Assembly: GCA_032622095.1 (NCBI GenBank)
Contig: CP136069.1
Coordinates: 48,718,760 to 48,782,759, forward strand
Direction: 5' to 3'
DNA: 64,000 nucleotides
Source of the DNA: Siphonodentalium dalli
Lineage: Eukaryota > Mollusca > Scaphopoda > Gadilida > Siphonodentaliidae
In this document: piece by piece, positions 21,910 through 34,746 of the stretch
Layout of the letters: each line of letters opens with the position of its first letter
How positions within the stretch are numbered: position 1 is the first letter of the stretch
Program-made: the position numbers and the translations under genes
Notes under the pieces: generated by a model
Told to the model about the DNA's origin: nothing
The model's input: the letters and a program-made list of their open reading frames with translations, nothing else
Database searches by the model: none

Positions 21910-23540
21910 AAGTGTGACATAGTAAGTGTGACCTATTTGCACATAATATTCTGACACACTTAGCATATTTTATCACAATGTTTGTTAATGTGTCAGATAA
22001 CACGGCTCTTTTTTCTCTTATTGGCTCAGATGTGTCAACTGTTTTTAGTAAAGCTCGCTAGTGTGTCATATTGCTCGATTCCGTATCATCTGACCCATCC
22101 CAATTATTTCGAAAAAAACACATCTTGATTTTGTGATACAGAGAGAACATATATATTTTATTATGGAAATGCACAACTGTTCCAAATAAAATATGTTTTG
22201 TATGTGCGTGCAACAGATAATCCAATGGGAATTTCCCTTGAGTAACAAATAACATTTGTTCATAGAATACCAGGACCTATTAGTAATTGAAGGCACGATT
22301 GTTTTACTGTTATTTAATAATCTAAGTATATTTGAGTATAAATATAATGGACAGGGGCAAATATTTTTAGTACGTACTGGTATACATATATGTCGCAAAC
22401 AAAAATGAGAATTATTACGTGCGTCCCAATATATACATTGTATATATATGGCTATATTTTCATGTAGGTAATTCGCGTCCATTGGAATGGGTCAGTATAT
22501 AGATGTCTCTATTTTTCAGTGTACCTATAAATGTGTTTTGGCACACTTTTTTTTTGTTTTTTGGAAGGTCATTTGGGGGGGGGGGTGGCTAAACCCGGGA
22601 CACTTATAATTTCCTGTATGAATTTTTATACAAAAGGCGCGGCATTGTCACGCTACCATCAAAGGGGCACAGCCACCTTCATCAAAATAATATCACCGGG
22701 GAAATCTAAGCAGATGACATGATATGAAGTTGAGATATAAAAAATTGCAATGACAACAACGTCTTGTGATTATTAGCCCTGACACTATATACAGGGAAAC
22801 AATATTGCAATTAAAGACAACAATTAACGTCCGGTGGTTATTAACTGTGACAGCATGTGTTTTCTTAATCCTCTTATATAAGATTATACCGCGAACATGC
22901 ATACATTCAGAACGTTAGACATGCACAGTGATTCCTGACTGAAATATTAGGCATGTTGGGACTACATGTACTTTAACATCGAAAGACTGATGATTGATAT
23001 ACATGTGTGTATGTCAAAAATAAATAACCGTTATGCCACTGTATGAATAATTTAGAATACTAACATATTAAAACTGATATGTACCTTGTTTGGGAAACGG
23101 AATATAGCAACCAAGCAACTGGGTGGTTATTCATCTACTAGTTTTATATAAACCTATCTATACATTTTAAATATGACAAGGTATCGGCTTCGATCATCTT
23201 TTAGATCCATATTGTTCCATGTGGGAAGAAGACTCATGCAGGTAGAGTTCTTCAGACATTGACAATATTGAAATAGAACAAGATGGAACTAACAAAGTAT
23301 ATCCACTTGAGTTATAGACCAATATGGTTTCAGTCCCCAAATGTGCATGCAAGCAGATGGAACAAGTCAGTTCTCAACACAACTCACTTTCGCGTACTTC
23401 GGACAACAAATAACCGTGTTTTATGGCGTTATTGTTCGATATATCGCTTCGTTGTTGCGACCATCTTGTAGATAATTTAATTCCGGTTCCAACGGTGCCC
23501 CAACGAACGTTTCGTACCACTACGGTACTTTTTGGCGAAA
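21910..23540. other. No supported gene
   Basis: AT-rich DNA with a GTAAGTGTGACATAGTAAGTGTGAC duplication at the start and a run of about ten G at 22577. Open frames up to 138 codons on the minus strand (22066-22482) have random-looking composition. Confidence 0.4.
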
Positions 23541-23548
23541 TTTGGTCC

Positions 23549-24105
23549 GTTTCCATGACAACAGCTGAATAAACATCAACAGTGACCCTACGAAGAAGTC
23601 TGGATAAAAAGTGCATGTCGTGGAAAACAAATTTCAAAAAGTTATATAACTGATACCGTGTTGCAAGGGTTATAGGACTTCATTTCTTTCCAATAATGCC
23701 ATTGTTTGTATTTTTCAATATCGTTTCCATGGTAACAGGTATTTCTCAGGGTATTGTGCCTTTTCGGAAGTTTTATCCAAATTAGTTTGAAGTACACGTA
23801 ACCATGAAGCTATCACCAAATGTATAAATTATTACTGTAACCACTGCAGTATCTAATAAATGTTCCAATTCCAAAATTATCAACAGTTTTTACCTCAAAA
23901 TGGCAATAAGACCATCATAACCTATATGTGCACCCTAGTCACTACTGAATAGTTGGAAAATAGTTATCGTGGAAAAATAACATCAAGAACTTATCTTTAA
24001 CGTATGTTTGTGTTCTAGAATGTACTTAAATTCCTTTTTACCATCTGCTGAATGGTTTTCTCTCAAAATGTGTCTACATTGATTACAGTCCGTGTCCATG
24101 GCAAC
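23549..24105. promoter_or_regulatory. Three X-box-like (RFX-type) motifs
   Basis: GTTTCCATGACAAC (23549), GTTTCCATGGTAAC (23723) and GTGTCCATGGCAAC (24092) each match most of the RFX X-box pattern (GTNRCC, short gap, RGYAAC). The right half is perfect in the second and third. A stronger match is at 18700. They could be regulatory or simply part of a decayed repeat; no nearby gene start is recognised. Confidence 0.3.
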
Positions 24106-24109
24106 GGCT

Positions 24110-26185
24110 CCGCTTTCAAATTCCACAGCAGGGCAGAACATGAAGCTGACATATTCTACTTTCATATGATATATCATTTTTCTGTGTGTAAAATAAAATA
24201 AAACTCGAAAAATAAGCCCGGTTGAGGCCAAGACCGCTCCTCGAATATGGTGGCCGGTATATGGATGGAAATTGTGACAAATGTCATGTCTCTCGATTAT
24301 CGCCATCGTCGTCGTCTCATATATAATGCACATTATCTTTGACAATATATTCACTACAATGTGCCACACTAGGACATAATGGTGACCGGTTATATTCAAT
24401 CTGGCAACCAAACTGATTGAGTGAGAGAATTGACAATGTTTATATTTATTCATGCTCTCAATGCAATTTACATCTATCAACGAGGCAGGCATATATAAGT
24501 ATTAATATGTCAAATGTGTAAATATCTAAGGGCAGAGTAACCACGTCGTAATAATAATCTCAGTAAACCAAGTACTGATCATGTCAAAATTTACACGGTG
24601 GACAACCTGTGGATTATAGATGCCACGAAGTCACCTACTGCTTAAATTTGAATATAAACAATATAGCCAATATCAATGTACACGCAAATTCGAATTTGCA
24701 AACACTCAAACTCGAAAAATGAGTTAGGACAATCTCATAGAACAAACGTTACTTTGTTTATAATTGTGCCACCATCATATTTGGCGCCACTGTTAATTGT
24801 AAGTGTTCCATGCCATATTATAATGCAATCGAACTTAATATGACATTAATGCGGGTTTCAATGGTCACATACCGACTTTCAACAGAGGCAGTTTTACAAA
24901 TGTTCTATTTTTATTGGTCACCCAAAACGTACATGTATGTGATGAAAGGTCACTTATGATGAAGTTCATGTATTGTTTCCTAACAAAATAGTGATAAAGA
25001 AATATTAAATACATTTCCTGATCGGATGCTTTAACCCGTCTTATATTAAATAATCTACATTCACTATATCATACATGGATGATTGCCTTTCAACAATTAA
25101 CTCGAGCAATATTATTTTGTAAGCTCTGATAGACCAGTCAGCTTTTCGCCTGTGTATATGGGTCAGTGTTTCAGTTTGATTGGCTCTAATTAGCTGTCCA
25201 TCGGTGGTCACGAACCATAATTATAAGCTGTTATTATAAATATTGACCAATGATGGTGTGCAACGCAACCAAATGAGGGTTATTAGCAGCTGGCATGCAG
25301 CCACACGTACTCTGCATGGTTTATTAGTTGCGCATGCAAGGGGATTCAATGTACGTGTTCATGTACATGTATGTTCATATATATGGAAGAAATGGGATGG
25401 CACACGTTTCAATGGATTCAAACGTAACGGATAATTAGTTCAATAATCTAATTTTGATCATGTGCAGTCCACGCCGAGTGCGTCGTGGACATATACATAC
25501 AAGTACGGATCTAGAGTGCCTGCTTTGGAGGGTGTGTGACTGTCCATTGTTGGAATTTCCAACTGCACCCCATCTTGAATATCACCAAAATCATAAGTTC
25601 GCGTAATTCCATTTACACGCCCCTTGGGCTTAAATCTAACTTCCCACTCAAATACCTGGATGGTAGCCGTATATACTCTAATTCTCAAGGCGGTCCCACA
25701 TTGAACGACTTTCTTTAGATCTGAACCAGTGTCTAAACCTGGAGGCCGGATTCGTCATCTCCAGTTTAAACCTCCGAGTTTAAACCTGGTTTAAACCTAC
25801 ATTGGTGGTCCAGCCAAACCGGGTCTAATGGGGCGTTTTTGTCGTTCAGTGGCCAGCTAATTGACAACTGTATTCGGTGATATGAGCATGCAGTCAAACA
25901 TCCCTGTTACCAATCGGACCAGAAGGCATGCCGATATTACGCTTATTGACACGCCATTAATTATCGCGAATGCGTGCACGCTCATGGGATTTATTTCAAT
26001 GAGAAACAGTTGTCGCCTAAGAACCACTAATCCGATATCATTCTGGGTTTCAATCAATCTTGTAAATGGTATGTCTCTCAACACGAGATTCACGCGCTGT
26101 TCATCACTTTGTTTGTGATTGATTTTCTGCAAGATGGTTTACACGAAAAGACAAAATGTTGTGTATTTACATGTATATATGGTTA
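24110..26185. other. No supported gene
   Basis: AT-rich sequence. A minus-strand frame of 169 codons (23983-24492) covers the start but has no recognised motif. The remainder has scattered short frames only. Confidence 0.35.
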
Positions 26186-26189
26186 TACA

Positions 26190-26300
26190 AAAGAGTATAC
26201 GATCTGTCTATCTATATGTCTGTCCGTCTGTCTGTTCGCAACTTTTCTCCCAGACCCTGGACCGATTTCAATCAAATTATGTGTGGTGACTCGGGGTAAC
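26190..26300 (-). mobile_element. RTE-like retroposon 3' tail, minus strand
   Basis: Read on the minus strand: TTGATTGAAATCGGTCCAGG...GCGAACAGACAGACGGACAGACA, followed by ATAGATAGACAGA. This is the same tail type as at 19830-19870. The body of the element beyond about 26300 is not recognisable. Confidence 0.55.
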
Positions 26301-27199
26301 TAGGAGGATGGTATAACAGCGTCAGGTTTTCAAAATTTTATTTTTAAAATAAGCAAAATGTAATTAAAAAAAAGAAAGAAAATATAGTGTTGTTAAATTG
26401 AGAAAGGAGTTGAATCTAAGAAGAAACAAAATGTAATTTAATTTGTGTTTGTTTTAAATTGAATTAAATGTTGTTTTTTTTAATTAAAATGTTCAAATGA
26501 TAAAAGTGTGCGCAAAGGTGTCGCAGGCTCCTAGCGCACAAAGGGGCCGCAGGCGCCTCTGACGCTGAATAAAGGCTCCACAATCTAGTCAATCCTGCAC
26601 CAAGAGGTCAGTCAAGTAAAGGCAATTTGCTTATGAGTATACACCAGAAGCGGCATCTGAACTGTTGGACAGGTTTTAATAAAGAAATATATTACATGCG
26701 TTGCTTTTTTCAATGTTATAAATTTCTCGTCATGCAGAAAATAAAAAAACTTCCCAGGCTTTAAATGAACAGGTGGAATATTATGTGAATGTATGGGCGT
26801 AACCACATACAGTAGAGCTTTGTGGTATGATATACACCAAAATGGGTTATCAAATTTGACCCATAAAGAAATATAATTTTAGTATTGCAAACTACACCAC
26901 GTGTACCTGGTATCACCGACCCGGAAGGTATCACCAAACCGGACCGAATGGGAAAGAATTTTCACGCATATAATATGCGAATATTGTGTTTCTCAATGTA
27001 AAACTGACAAGGAACCATACGAAGAAGGAATATTTACCCACCCGATGTCAGTCGGTTTTCCCAGATCTAACCATTTACCAATTTTTAGCGAATTATTTCA
27101 ATAGTCTTTTCTGTTTTGCTCTCTCAAATTTTCAAGAAAATCTATTCACTAACATAATCAGCGGCCTTCCACACTGCCGACAATATGTCCGTATATAAT

Positions 27200-27640
27200 T
27201 GACTTTGTCAAAGAGGCATAGAATTGAACATATTTTTAAAAGCACGTGTTATTCTCAATATGGTGGGACCACTATCGATCCAGATGGATGTCAAAGTCGC
27301 GAATCAAGATGTCGATAACACAGGATCTTCTGTGCAGTAAATATCAATAGTACTTATAGAGTTCTGGTGAGTTTTCGCGTGTTTTCGTGTGTATCGGAGA
27401 CTAATGAGTTGGACGTATCTCATCTAAATATGAATACCATTTTCGAATCATGTATACACATCTATTATGGATCGATTAATTAAATTAATTGAACATCCAT
27501 CTCAGCAGTCAAATTTTCTCAAACAAATAGGCGAATGAAAGATTACGTATATATAAGGCCCTGATCACAAGAACATGCATACTGTCGGTTCGGATATCAG
27601 TTTAGTCGTATCATCATCAGGTGCGTATTGAGACCCAATA
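27200..27640 (+). repeat. Local duplication, copy 1
   Basis: Diverged direct copy of 29665-30110. Shared blocks include TTCTCAATATGGTGGGACCACT, CCGGATCTTCTGTGCAGTAAATAT-type sequence, AGAGTTCTGGTGAGTTTTCGCGTGTTT and GGATTAATTAAATTAATTGAACA. The copies are about 2.47 kb apart and look 85-90 percent alike by eye. No open frame is conserved. Confidence 0.7.
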
Positions 27641-28189
27641 TGGCGAAAAAGCCCATGTAGATTCAAGCTACTTCATCTTTAACTGGGGGATGTCTCTCCC
27701 AACCTCACTCAAACCGTTCATCAGGGAGACAAATCTATATATCCATGCATTTTTCGGGCTACACCCGAAGTCAATGTTCTCTTAGTCTGGTTTTTGGCTC
27801 AATTCTAGATCTGGTGTATAACTCTGGCGAATCGCGTGGAAGCATGACCGCCTATATGAAACATTCTGTACTTCATGTATATACTATAGTATGGTGCATA
27901 TCAAGCAAAATGGTCGGCATGACAGACGCCATCTTGTCTGGAGTCTAAGTGGCCACAAAACGCCAGGATTTTTACACTTCAGAATGGGGTTTCTGCGGTG
28001 GTCCAAACGTGATACCAAATCGAAGGCATCAAACATTTCGTATGCGATAGTGCAATTGAAACTCTCTGGGCTCTCTGTCTATTACTCGTCGATACATTTG
28101 GAGGTTCATGTGAGCCATTCCCGTTTAATGTGTGTAGATAGTTTGTAACGGATGGCGTACACGCTCTAAACATATCACGGACATTTCTC

Positions 28190-28385
28190 ATTATTTTCAG
28201 CATCGAAGAGTCACAAATGTCGATAACTGGCGTCGTAAATATCTCATTAAAATGTAATCATTAGCTTTCAACATCGAAAACGAAAACTATAGTGGAGTCA
28301 AGTCAGGTAGGACATCTTTAACGGTGCTCCTGGAATCATTATCTCAATAGGGGTCCGCACTAATACCATGGCATCGATGTTCAAC
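28190..28385 (+). repeat. Local duplication, second block, copy 1
   Basis: Direct copy at 29100-29290, about 0.91 kb away: TTTTCAGCATCGAA-AGTCACAA, then AACACGAAAACTATAGT-type sequence, then ATAGGGGTCCGCACTAATA. Together with the 27.2/29.7-kb pair this shows repeated local duplication across 27-31 kb. Confidence 0.65.
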
Positions 28386-29664
28386 TTCACCGGATATTGG
28401 TCATTTAACTGTATACGGACTTCATGTGTTTCAGAAAGTCATACCAAGTTCTGTTCCGATTTTCGTCAGACTATATGAAACAATAAAGAGTGTGTATGTT
28501 ATATATCAAAGATTGAAAAGAACTTCAAATTTGCGACCACTTTTTGCAAGACATTTCAGATTATACTAAGATTGTCGGCATTTTGTGTATTTAATCACCA
28601 ATATTAAACATCGATTAAAGTGACTGGATATGGGTGTAAAGTCTTATTTCGAGACTTCAACGTAAAACCAACATTATCCCAACATATTACACTAGCTGGT
28701 TCACGTCGAATGAAACTTGGACAGACGGACTCACAGAAAGACTTACTCAAGTCACCGATTAGTTTGAGCCGATTTTTCTTCAGAGCAGAATAGAATAATA
28801 AAGAGCGTTCTCCCAAATTAATAACAATTAATGTCAGAACGATATAATAATTTTGCGGCTGTGTGATTGGGGGATCTATTCCTGATTTGGCAAATAAAGA
28901 GCGTTTATTTTATATGTCAACGATTGGAAGCAGCTGGCAAAATGATATTACTTTGGAAATATTTTTCAGGGTATACAAATGTTTTTGTTTTCGATCAGCA
29001 ATTCGTGTATTTAGCGACCCATCTTTTAACTTCTTCCAAATATATGGAAGTAAGAACGAGCCATGGTCATGTAATGTGCATCGGCATCTAAACACCCTGA
29101 GAACATTTCTCAAATTTTCAGCATCGAAAAGTCACAATGTTCGGTATATGGCGGCGTAAATTATCATTAAAATGTTCTCATTAGTTTTCAGGATTGAACA
29201 CGAAAACTATAGTTGAGCAAAGTCAGACTGGAGATCATTACTGATGCTCCGGGAGCCATTATCTAAATAGGGGTCCGCACTAATAGTTTGGAAATCGATG
29301 TATAGATGTTGGTCAAGTCATAGATAAGTTGGGTACTGATTGTTCTCAGAGCAAAGAATAATAAGGAGCGTTCTAGTTAGTCTATTCCTGATATGGTAAT
29401 ACAACGAGCGTCAGATATGTAGAGGATAAACATGTTTTTCTGGTGTGATTTGGGACGATTATCGGTGGAGTTTTGAGATGGAAAATACAGTTTTAAATAC
29501 CGGCGCAGCGTGTAGCCGGTAAAACGGATATTTTGCATTGGAAAACCTACCGAAAAACGTCCCAAATCAAGCAGACAGCATGTTTATCCCCATTCTAAAT
29601 CACACACATCGCAAAATCATGCTATAGCCATACAAATCTACCCACGAGTTGCTGCAGTGGGCGG

Positions 29665-30110
29665 TATATAATTGATTTTGTCAAAGAAGCATAGGATTGA
29701 ACATATTTAAAAAAAAGCACATGCCATTCTCAATATGGTGGGACCACTTTCGATCCAGATAGATGTCAAGGGGCGGATCAAGATGTCAGTAACACCGGAT
29801 CTTCTGTGCAGTAAATATCCATAGTACGATAGAGTTCTGGTGAGTTTTCGCGTGTTTCGTATGTTTCTGAGACTGATAAGTTGGACTAATTATCTCATCT
29901 GAATATGAGTCCGTACCATATTCGAATCATGTATACACATATATTATGGGTGGATTAATTAAATTAATTGAACAGTCATCTCAGCAGTCAAATTTGCTCA
30001 TTCAAAAAGGCGAATGAAAATGACGTATACATAAGTCCATGTTAACACGAACATGCATGCTGTCGTTTCGGATAACAGTTTAGTCGTATCCGAATCGGGT
30101 TTGTATTAAG
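29665..30110 (+). repeat. Local duplication, copy 2
   Basis: Second copy of the block at 27200-27640, in the same order and orientation, with small indels. Confidence 0.7.
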
Positions 30111-30394
30111 ACCCCACATGGCGAAACAATACCATACGACTATGGTAATATAAGACGGTCAAGTTGTGGACACAGTTAATACCATGTATTAAGGAGGTTA
30201 TCCTGCCATATATAATAAAGACACTTCATCTTACTTGCCATGCATTAAATTTTGTCCTCGGAGACAGGGTTTGTGTTTTGAATTTTTTACTGGGGTGATA
30301 TCTCGCCCAACCACGATCAAACCGTTCAACAAGGAGACCAATGTAGATATTAGAGTGTTGTTCAATTAAACTTCGCAACAAAAGATAAATAATT

Positions 30395-31085
30395 ATGCGT
30401 CCGGGGGGGGGGGGTCGGAAACAAATGTCCAGGCACGTATGCTGATTTTTTACTTTTGACCCTTGTTGGGACCCACCCACCCCACTCCAAATTGTTTTCC
30501 GTTTTCGGCAGTTTTTTCCGACCATTTGCACACCCACCCCCTTTTAACACTAAAACAGAGATTTGTGCAGGGGGGGGGGTGGAATTTTTTTTCCGGGCAC
30601 ATATGCCAGGGTGGGTGGGTGGTCGATAGGACCAACAAACATTTTTTCCGCAACTCAAAAATATTATACAAACAGTATAGCCTGTAGCCCATGCTAATGG
30701 ATTGAATTTTGAAATCCAAGATGGCTGCTGGGAGCCATGTCTTTTTTGACCGAATGATCCCAAAATGACTCGTTCCTATTTACATGTCAATGTTAACATC
30801 CATGACTTAATAGTGTGCACTGAAATTCATATACAGCTGTTTACAGTGAATTTCCCCCCGCAAATCTCTGTTTTAGTGTTAAAAGGGGGTGGATGTCCAA
30901 AAATGGTCGGAAAAAACTGCCGAAAACGGAGAAAAAAATGGACGCGGGGGTGGGTGGGTCCCAACAAGAATCGAAAGTCAAAAATCAGCATACGTGCCTG
31001 CTATTTTTTTCCGACTCCACCCTGACTTGCGAGGGGAATTCACTGTAAACAGCTATATATGAATTTCTGTGCATACTATTTGTGA
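30395..31085. repeat. Inverted pair of a G-rich element; second copy has 50-bp inverted ends
   Basis: A block at 30400-30600 (TGTCCAGGCACGTATGCTGATTTTT ... AAACAGAGATTTG) is repeated in inverted orientation at about 30860-31010. The second copy is bounded by inverted ends (30807-30855 and about 31030-31085; core GAAATTCATATA-AGCTGTTTACAGTGAATT). Runs of 9-12 G occur at 30404 and 30571. Several long frames here arise from low-complexity G/C runs and are not genes. Confidence 0.6.
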
Positions 31086-31089
31086 TGGA

Positions 31090-32140
31090 TTGTATAGAAC
31101 ATTATGTACTATACTATAGTCTGGGGCATATCAAACAAAATGGCCGCCATGACAGACGCCATTTGTTCTGGAGTCTGAAAGGTGACTTTTTCTAGTTAGC
31201 ATCCGGAAAATAGAATCCGGCTTTTAAGTTTGTACTTTGTGACCTTTTGACCTGGTTGACCTTGATCAGATATTCACAACCACATACACCCCCGTTGTAT
31301 ATAGACATGCACGCCATTTCGTTTGGTATTTAACATGTCCCCACTACATGTATTTAAATGCACTTCTTGTTGGGTCCATTTCAATCTAACTACCCTTAAA
31401 CAAATGCGATCGAAAAGAACTATGGTAACTGGGAGAAACGATTACAATTTCCATACATTACAAACATATATCGCAGCGAATGTTTTATATCTTGTCAGGA
31501 AGAAGCCCCTGCATACATTAAGAATAAAATAAATTCTGTAAACATTACCAACCGATATATGTCGTAATTTGACTGGACTATAACATATAGGGTGCAAATG
31601 GAACTACTCAATCCGGGGGTGCATGCGCATTAAGAAAATCTTAGGTGGACACACCAACTGAGACCCCATACAGCCACGTCCATATCCATCAAAGATTTAC
31701 ACTGTTTAATTTTCCCCTACCATGTACAGTTCCGGGCCTATATTATTGAAAATATCCTACTATATACAAGGCATGTATTAGCATGAAATTAAAACACAAA
31801 CAAACATACGTATACGCCCACCCATGTGCACACACACCCCTCCCCCGCCCACCAACACACACAACGACAAAGAAACTTCGGCCATGTGCAGACCTGTCCG
31901 AAAGATAATGGTATATTCCATATAATGGGGATATTTTACTAGCTCAAGTTCTAAAGTACGTGCCATTCTACGGATTTTCTTTCGTGCACGCGAATCCGAA
32001 CTGGCGGAACCAGCTTCACCAATGATTTAAGGAAATGTTAGGCGGTCTGCATCCTATATTGACCACACCGCCGTCAACAATTCATAAGTGAATAACTGAC
32101 AAAATTGATAGCTTTTATAATGAAGTATAATATTTTCATT
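31090..32140. other. No supported gene
   Basis: Begins with a diverged copy of the 27880-27960 segment (GGGGCATATCAAACAAAATGG). The rest is AT-rich with a CA/CCCC-rich patch at 31800-31865. No coding-like frame. Confidence 0.45.
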
Positions 32141-32142
32141 TC

Positions 32143-34665
32143 TTAGCAGTTTAGCAGCACAGCACCGCTAGAATTGAGTTTGAAACTCTCTTTTTTAATT
32201 CATTAGCAGTTTAGCAGCATAGCACCGCTAGAATTCAGTTTGAAAGTCTCTTTTTTAATATTTTCATTTCTTAGCAGTTTAGCAGCACAGCACCGCTAGA
32301 ATTGAGTTTGAACGTCTCTTTTTTTCATTTCTTAGCAGTTTAGCAGCACAGCACCGCTAGAATTCAGTTTGAACGTCTCTTTTTTAATATTTTCATTCCT
32401 TAGCAGTTTAGCAGCATAGCACCGCTAGAATAGAGTTTGAACGTCTCTTTTTTAATATTTTCATTTATTAGCAGTTTAGCAGCATAGCACTGCTAGAATT
32501 GAGTTTGAAACCCTTGTTTTTTAATATTTTCATTTCTTAGCAGTTTAGCAGCATAGCACCGCTAGAATTGAGTTTGAACGTCTCTTTTTTTCATTTCTTA
32601 GCAGTTTAGCAGCACAGCACCGCTTGAATTCAGTTTGGAAGTCTCTTTTTTAATATTTTCATTTCTTAGCAGTTTAGCAGCACAGCACCGCTATAATTGA
32701 GTTTGAACGTCTCTTTTTTTCATTTCTTAGCAGTTTAGCAGCACAGCACCGCTAGAATTCAGTTTGAACGTCTCTTTTTTAATATTTTCATTCCTTAGCA
32801 GTTTAGCAGCATAGCACCGCTAGAATTGAGTTTGAACGTCTCTTTTTTAATATGTTCATTCATTAGCAGTTTAGCAGCATAGCACCGCTAGAATTGAGTT
32901 TGAACGTCTCTTTTTTAATATTTTCATTTCTTAGCAGTTTAGCAGCATAGCACCGCTAGAATTGAGTTTGAACGTCTCTTTTTTTCATTTCTTAGCAGTT
33001 TAGCAGCACAACACCGCTAGAATTGAGTTTGAACGTCTCTTTTTTTCATTTCTTAGCAGTTTAGCAGCACAGCACCGCTAGAATTGAGTTTGAACGTCTC
33101 TTTTTTAATATTTTCATTTCTTAGCAGTTTAGCAGCATAGCACTGCTAGAATTGAGTTTGAAACCCTTGTTTTTTAATATTTTCATTCCTTAGCAGTTTA
33201 GCAGCATAGCACCGCTAGAATTGAGTTTGAACGTCTCTTTTTTAATATTTTCATTTCTTAGCAGTTTAGCAGCATAGCACTGCTAGAATTGAGTTTGAAC
33301 GTCTCTTTTTTTCATTTCTTAGCAGTTTAGCAGCACAGCACCGCTAGAATTGAGTTTGAAAGTCTCTTTTTTTCATTTCTCAGCAGTTTAGCAGCACAGC
33401 ACCGCTTGAATTCAGTTTGGAAGTCTCTTTTTTAATATTTTCATTTCTTAGCAGTTTAGCAGCACAGCACCGCTAGAATTGAGTTTGGACGTCTCTTTTT
33501 TTCATTTCTTAGCAGTTTAGCAGCATAGCACCGCTAGAATTGAGTTTGAACGTCTCTTTTTTAATATTTTCATTTCTTAGCAGTTTAGCAGCACAGCACC
33601 GCTAGAATTGAGTTTGAACGTCTCTTTTTTAATTCATTAGCAGTTTAGCAGCACAGCACCGATAGAATTCAGTTTGAACATCTCTTTTTTCATTTCTTAG
33701 CAGTTTAGCAGCACAGCACCGCTAGAATTCAGTTTGAAACCCTTGTTTTTTAATATTTTCATTCCTTAGCAGTTTAGCAGCACAGCACCGCTAGAATTGA
33801 GTTTGAAAATCTCTTTTTTAATATTTTCATTTCTTAGCAGTTTAGCAGCACAGCACCGCTAGAATTCAGTTTGAAACTCTCTTTTTTAATTCATTAGCAG
33901 TTTAGCAGCATAGCACCGCTAGAATTCAGTTTGAAAGTCTCTTTTTTAATATTTTCATTTCTTAGCAGTTTAGCAGCACAGCACCGCTAGAATTGAGTTT
34001 GAACGTCTCTTTTTTTCATATCTTAGCAGTTAAGCAGCACAGCACCGCTAGAATTCAGTTTGAAACCCTTGTTTTTTAATATTTTCATTCCTTAGCAGTT
34101 TAGCAGCATAGCACCGCTAGAATTGAGTTTGAATGTCTCTTTTTTAATATGTTCATTCATTAGCAGTTTAGCAGCATAGCACCGCTAGAATTGAGTTTGA
34201 ACGTCTCTTTTTTAATATTTTCATTTCTTAGCAGTTTAGCAGCATAGCACTGCTAGAATTGAGTTTGAAACCCTTGTTTTTTAATATTTTCATTTCTTAG
34301 CAGTTTAGCAGCACAGCACCGCTAGAATTGAGTTTGAAACTCTCTTTTTTAATTCATTAGCAGTTTAGCAGCATAGCACCGCTAGAATTGAGTTTGAACA
34401 TCTCTTTTTTAATTCGTTAGCAGTTTAGCAGCATAGCACCGCTAGAATTGAGTTTGAAAGTCTATTTTTTTCATTTATTAGCAGTTTAGCAGCACAGCAC
34501 CGCTAGAATTCAGTTTGAAACCCTTGTTTTTTATATTTTCATTCCTTAGCAGTTTAGCAGCATAGCACCGCTAGAATTGAGTTTGAACGTCTCCTTTTTA
34601 ATATTTTCATTTCTCAGCAGTTTAGCAGCACAGCACTGCTAGAATTCAGTTTGAAAGTCTCTTTT
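32143..34665 (+). repeat. Satellite array 1 (60/61/68-bp monomers, about 39 copies)
   Basis: Monomers share TTAGCAGTTTAGCAGCA, then CAGCACCGCTAGAATT, then GAGTTTGAACGTCTCTTTTTT. Spacer length varies, giving 60/61-bp units (TTTCATTTC or AATTCA) and 68-bp units (TTTTTTAATATTTTCATTTC). I counted about 39 core motifs. A variant with AAACCCTTGTTTT recurs several times, so variants are shared between distant monomers, as expected from unequal exchange. Confidence 0.95.
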
Positions 34666-34667
34666 CT

Positions 34668-34746
34668 TGATTCAGTTGCACTTAGCACTTAGCCCCTAAA
34701 AATATGAGTACCAAAAACAATTTGACCACGTTTCTTGCCATATTTA
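34668..34746 (+). repeat. Array-end sequence, copy 1
   Basis: TTGATTCAGTTGCACTTAGC and the next 57 bases (through CCACGTTTCTTGCCATAT) also follow satellite array 2 at 47004-47081, with about one change. The inverted-repeat arm begins immediately after it. Confidence 0.85.

Noticed and set aside
23983-24492. 169-codon minus-strand frame
   Set aside because: No recognisable motif. A frame of this length is expected occasionally by chance in a 64-kb window, and it overlaps repeat-like sequence with an X-box motif. Kept only as an unexplained open stretch.
30226-31025. Several frames of 74-133 codons on both strands
   Set aside because: Produced by poly-G/poly-C and GGGTGG low-complexity runs in an inverted non-coding element.
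32143-34665. Regularly spaced repeats resembling a CRISPR array
   Set aside because: Monomers are contiguous with near-identical spacers, no cas genes, and the genome is eukaryotic; this is satellite DNA.
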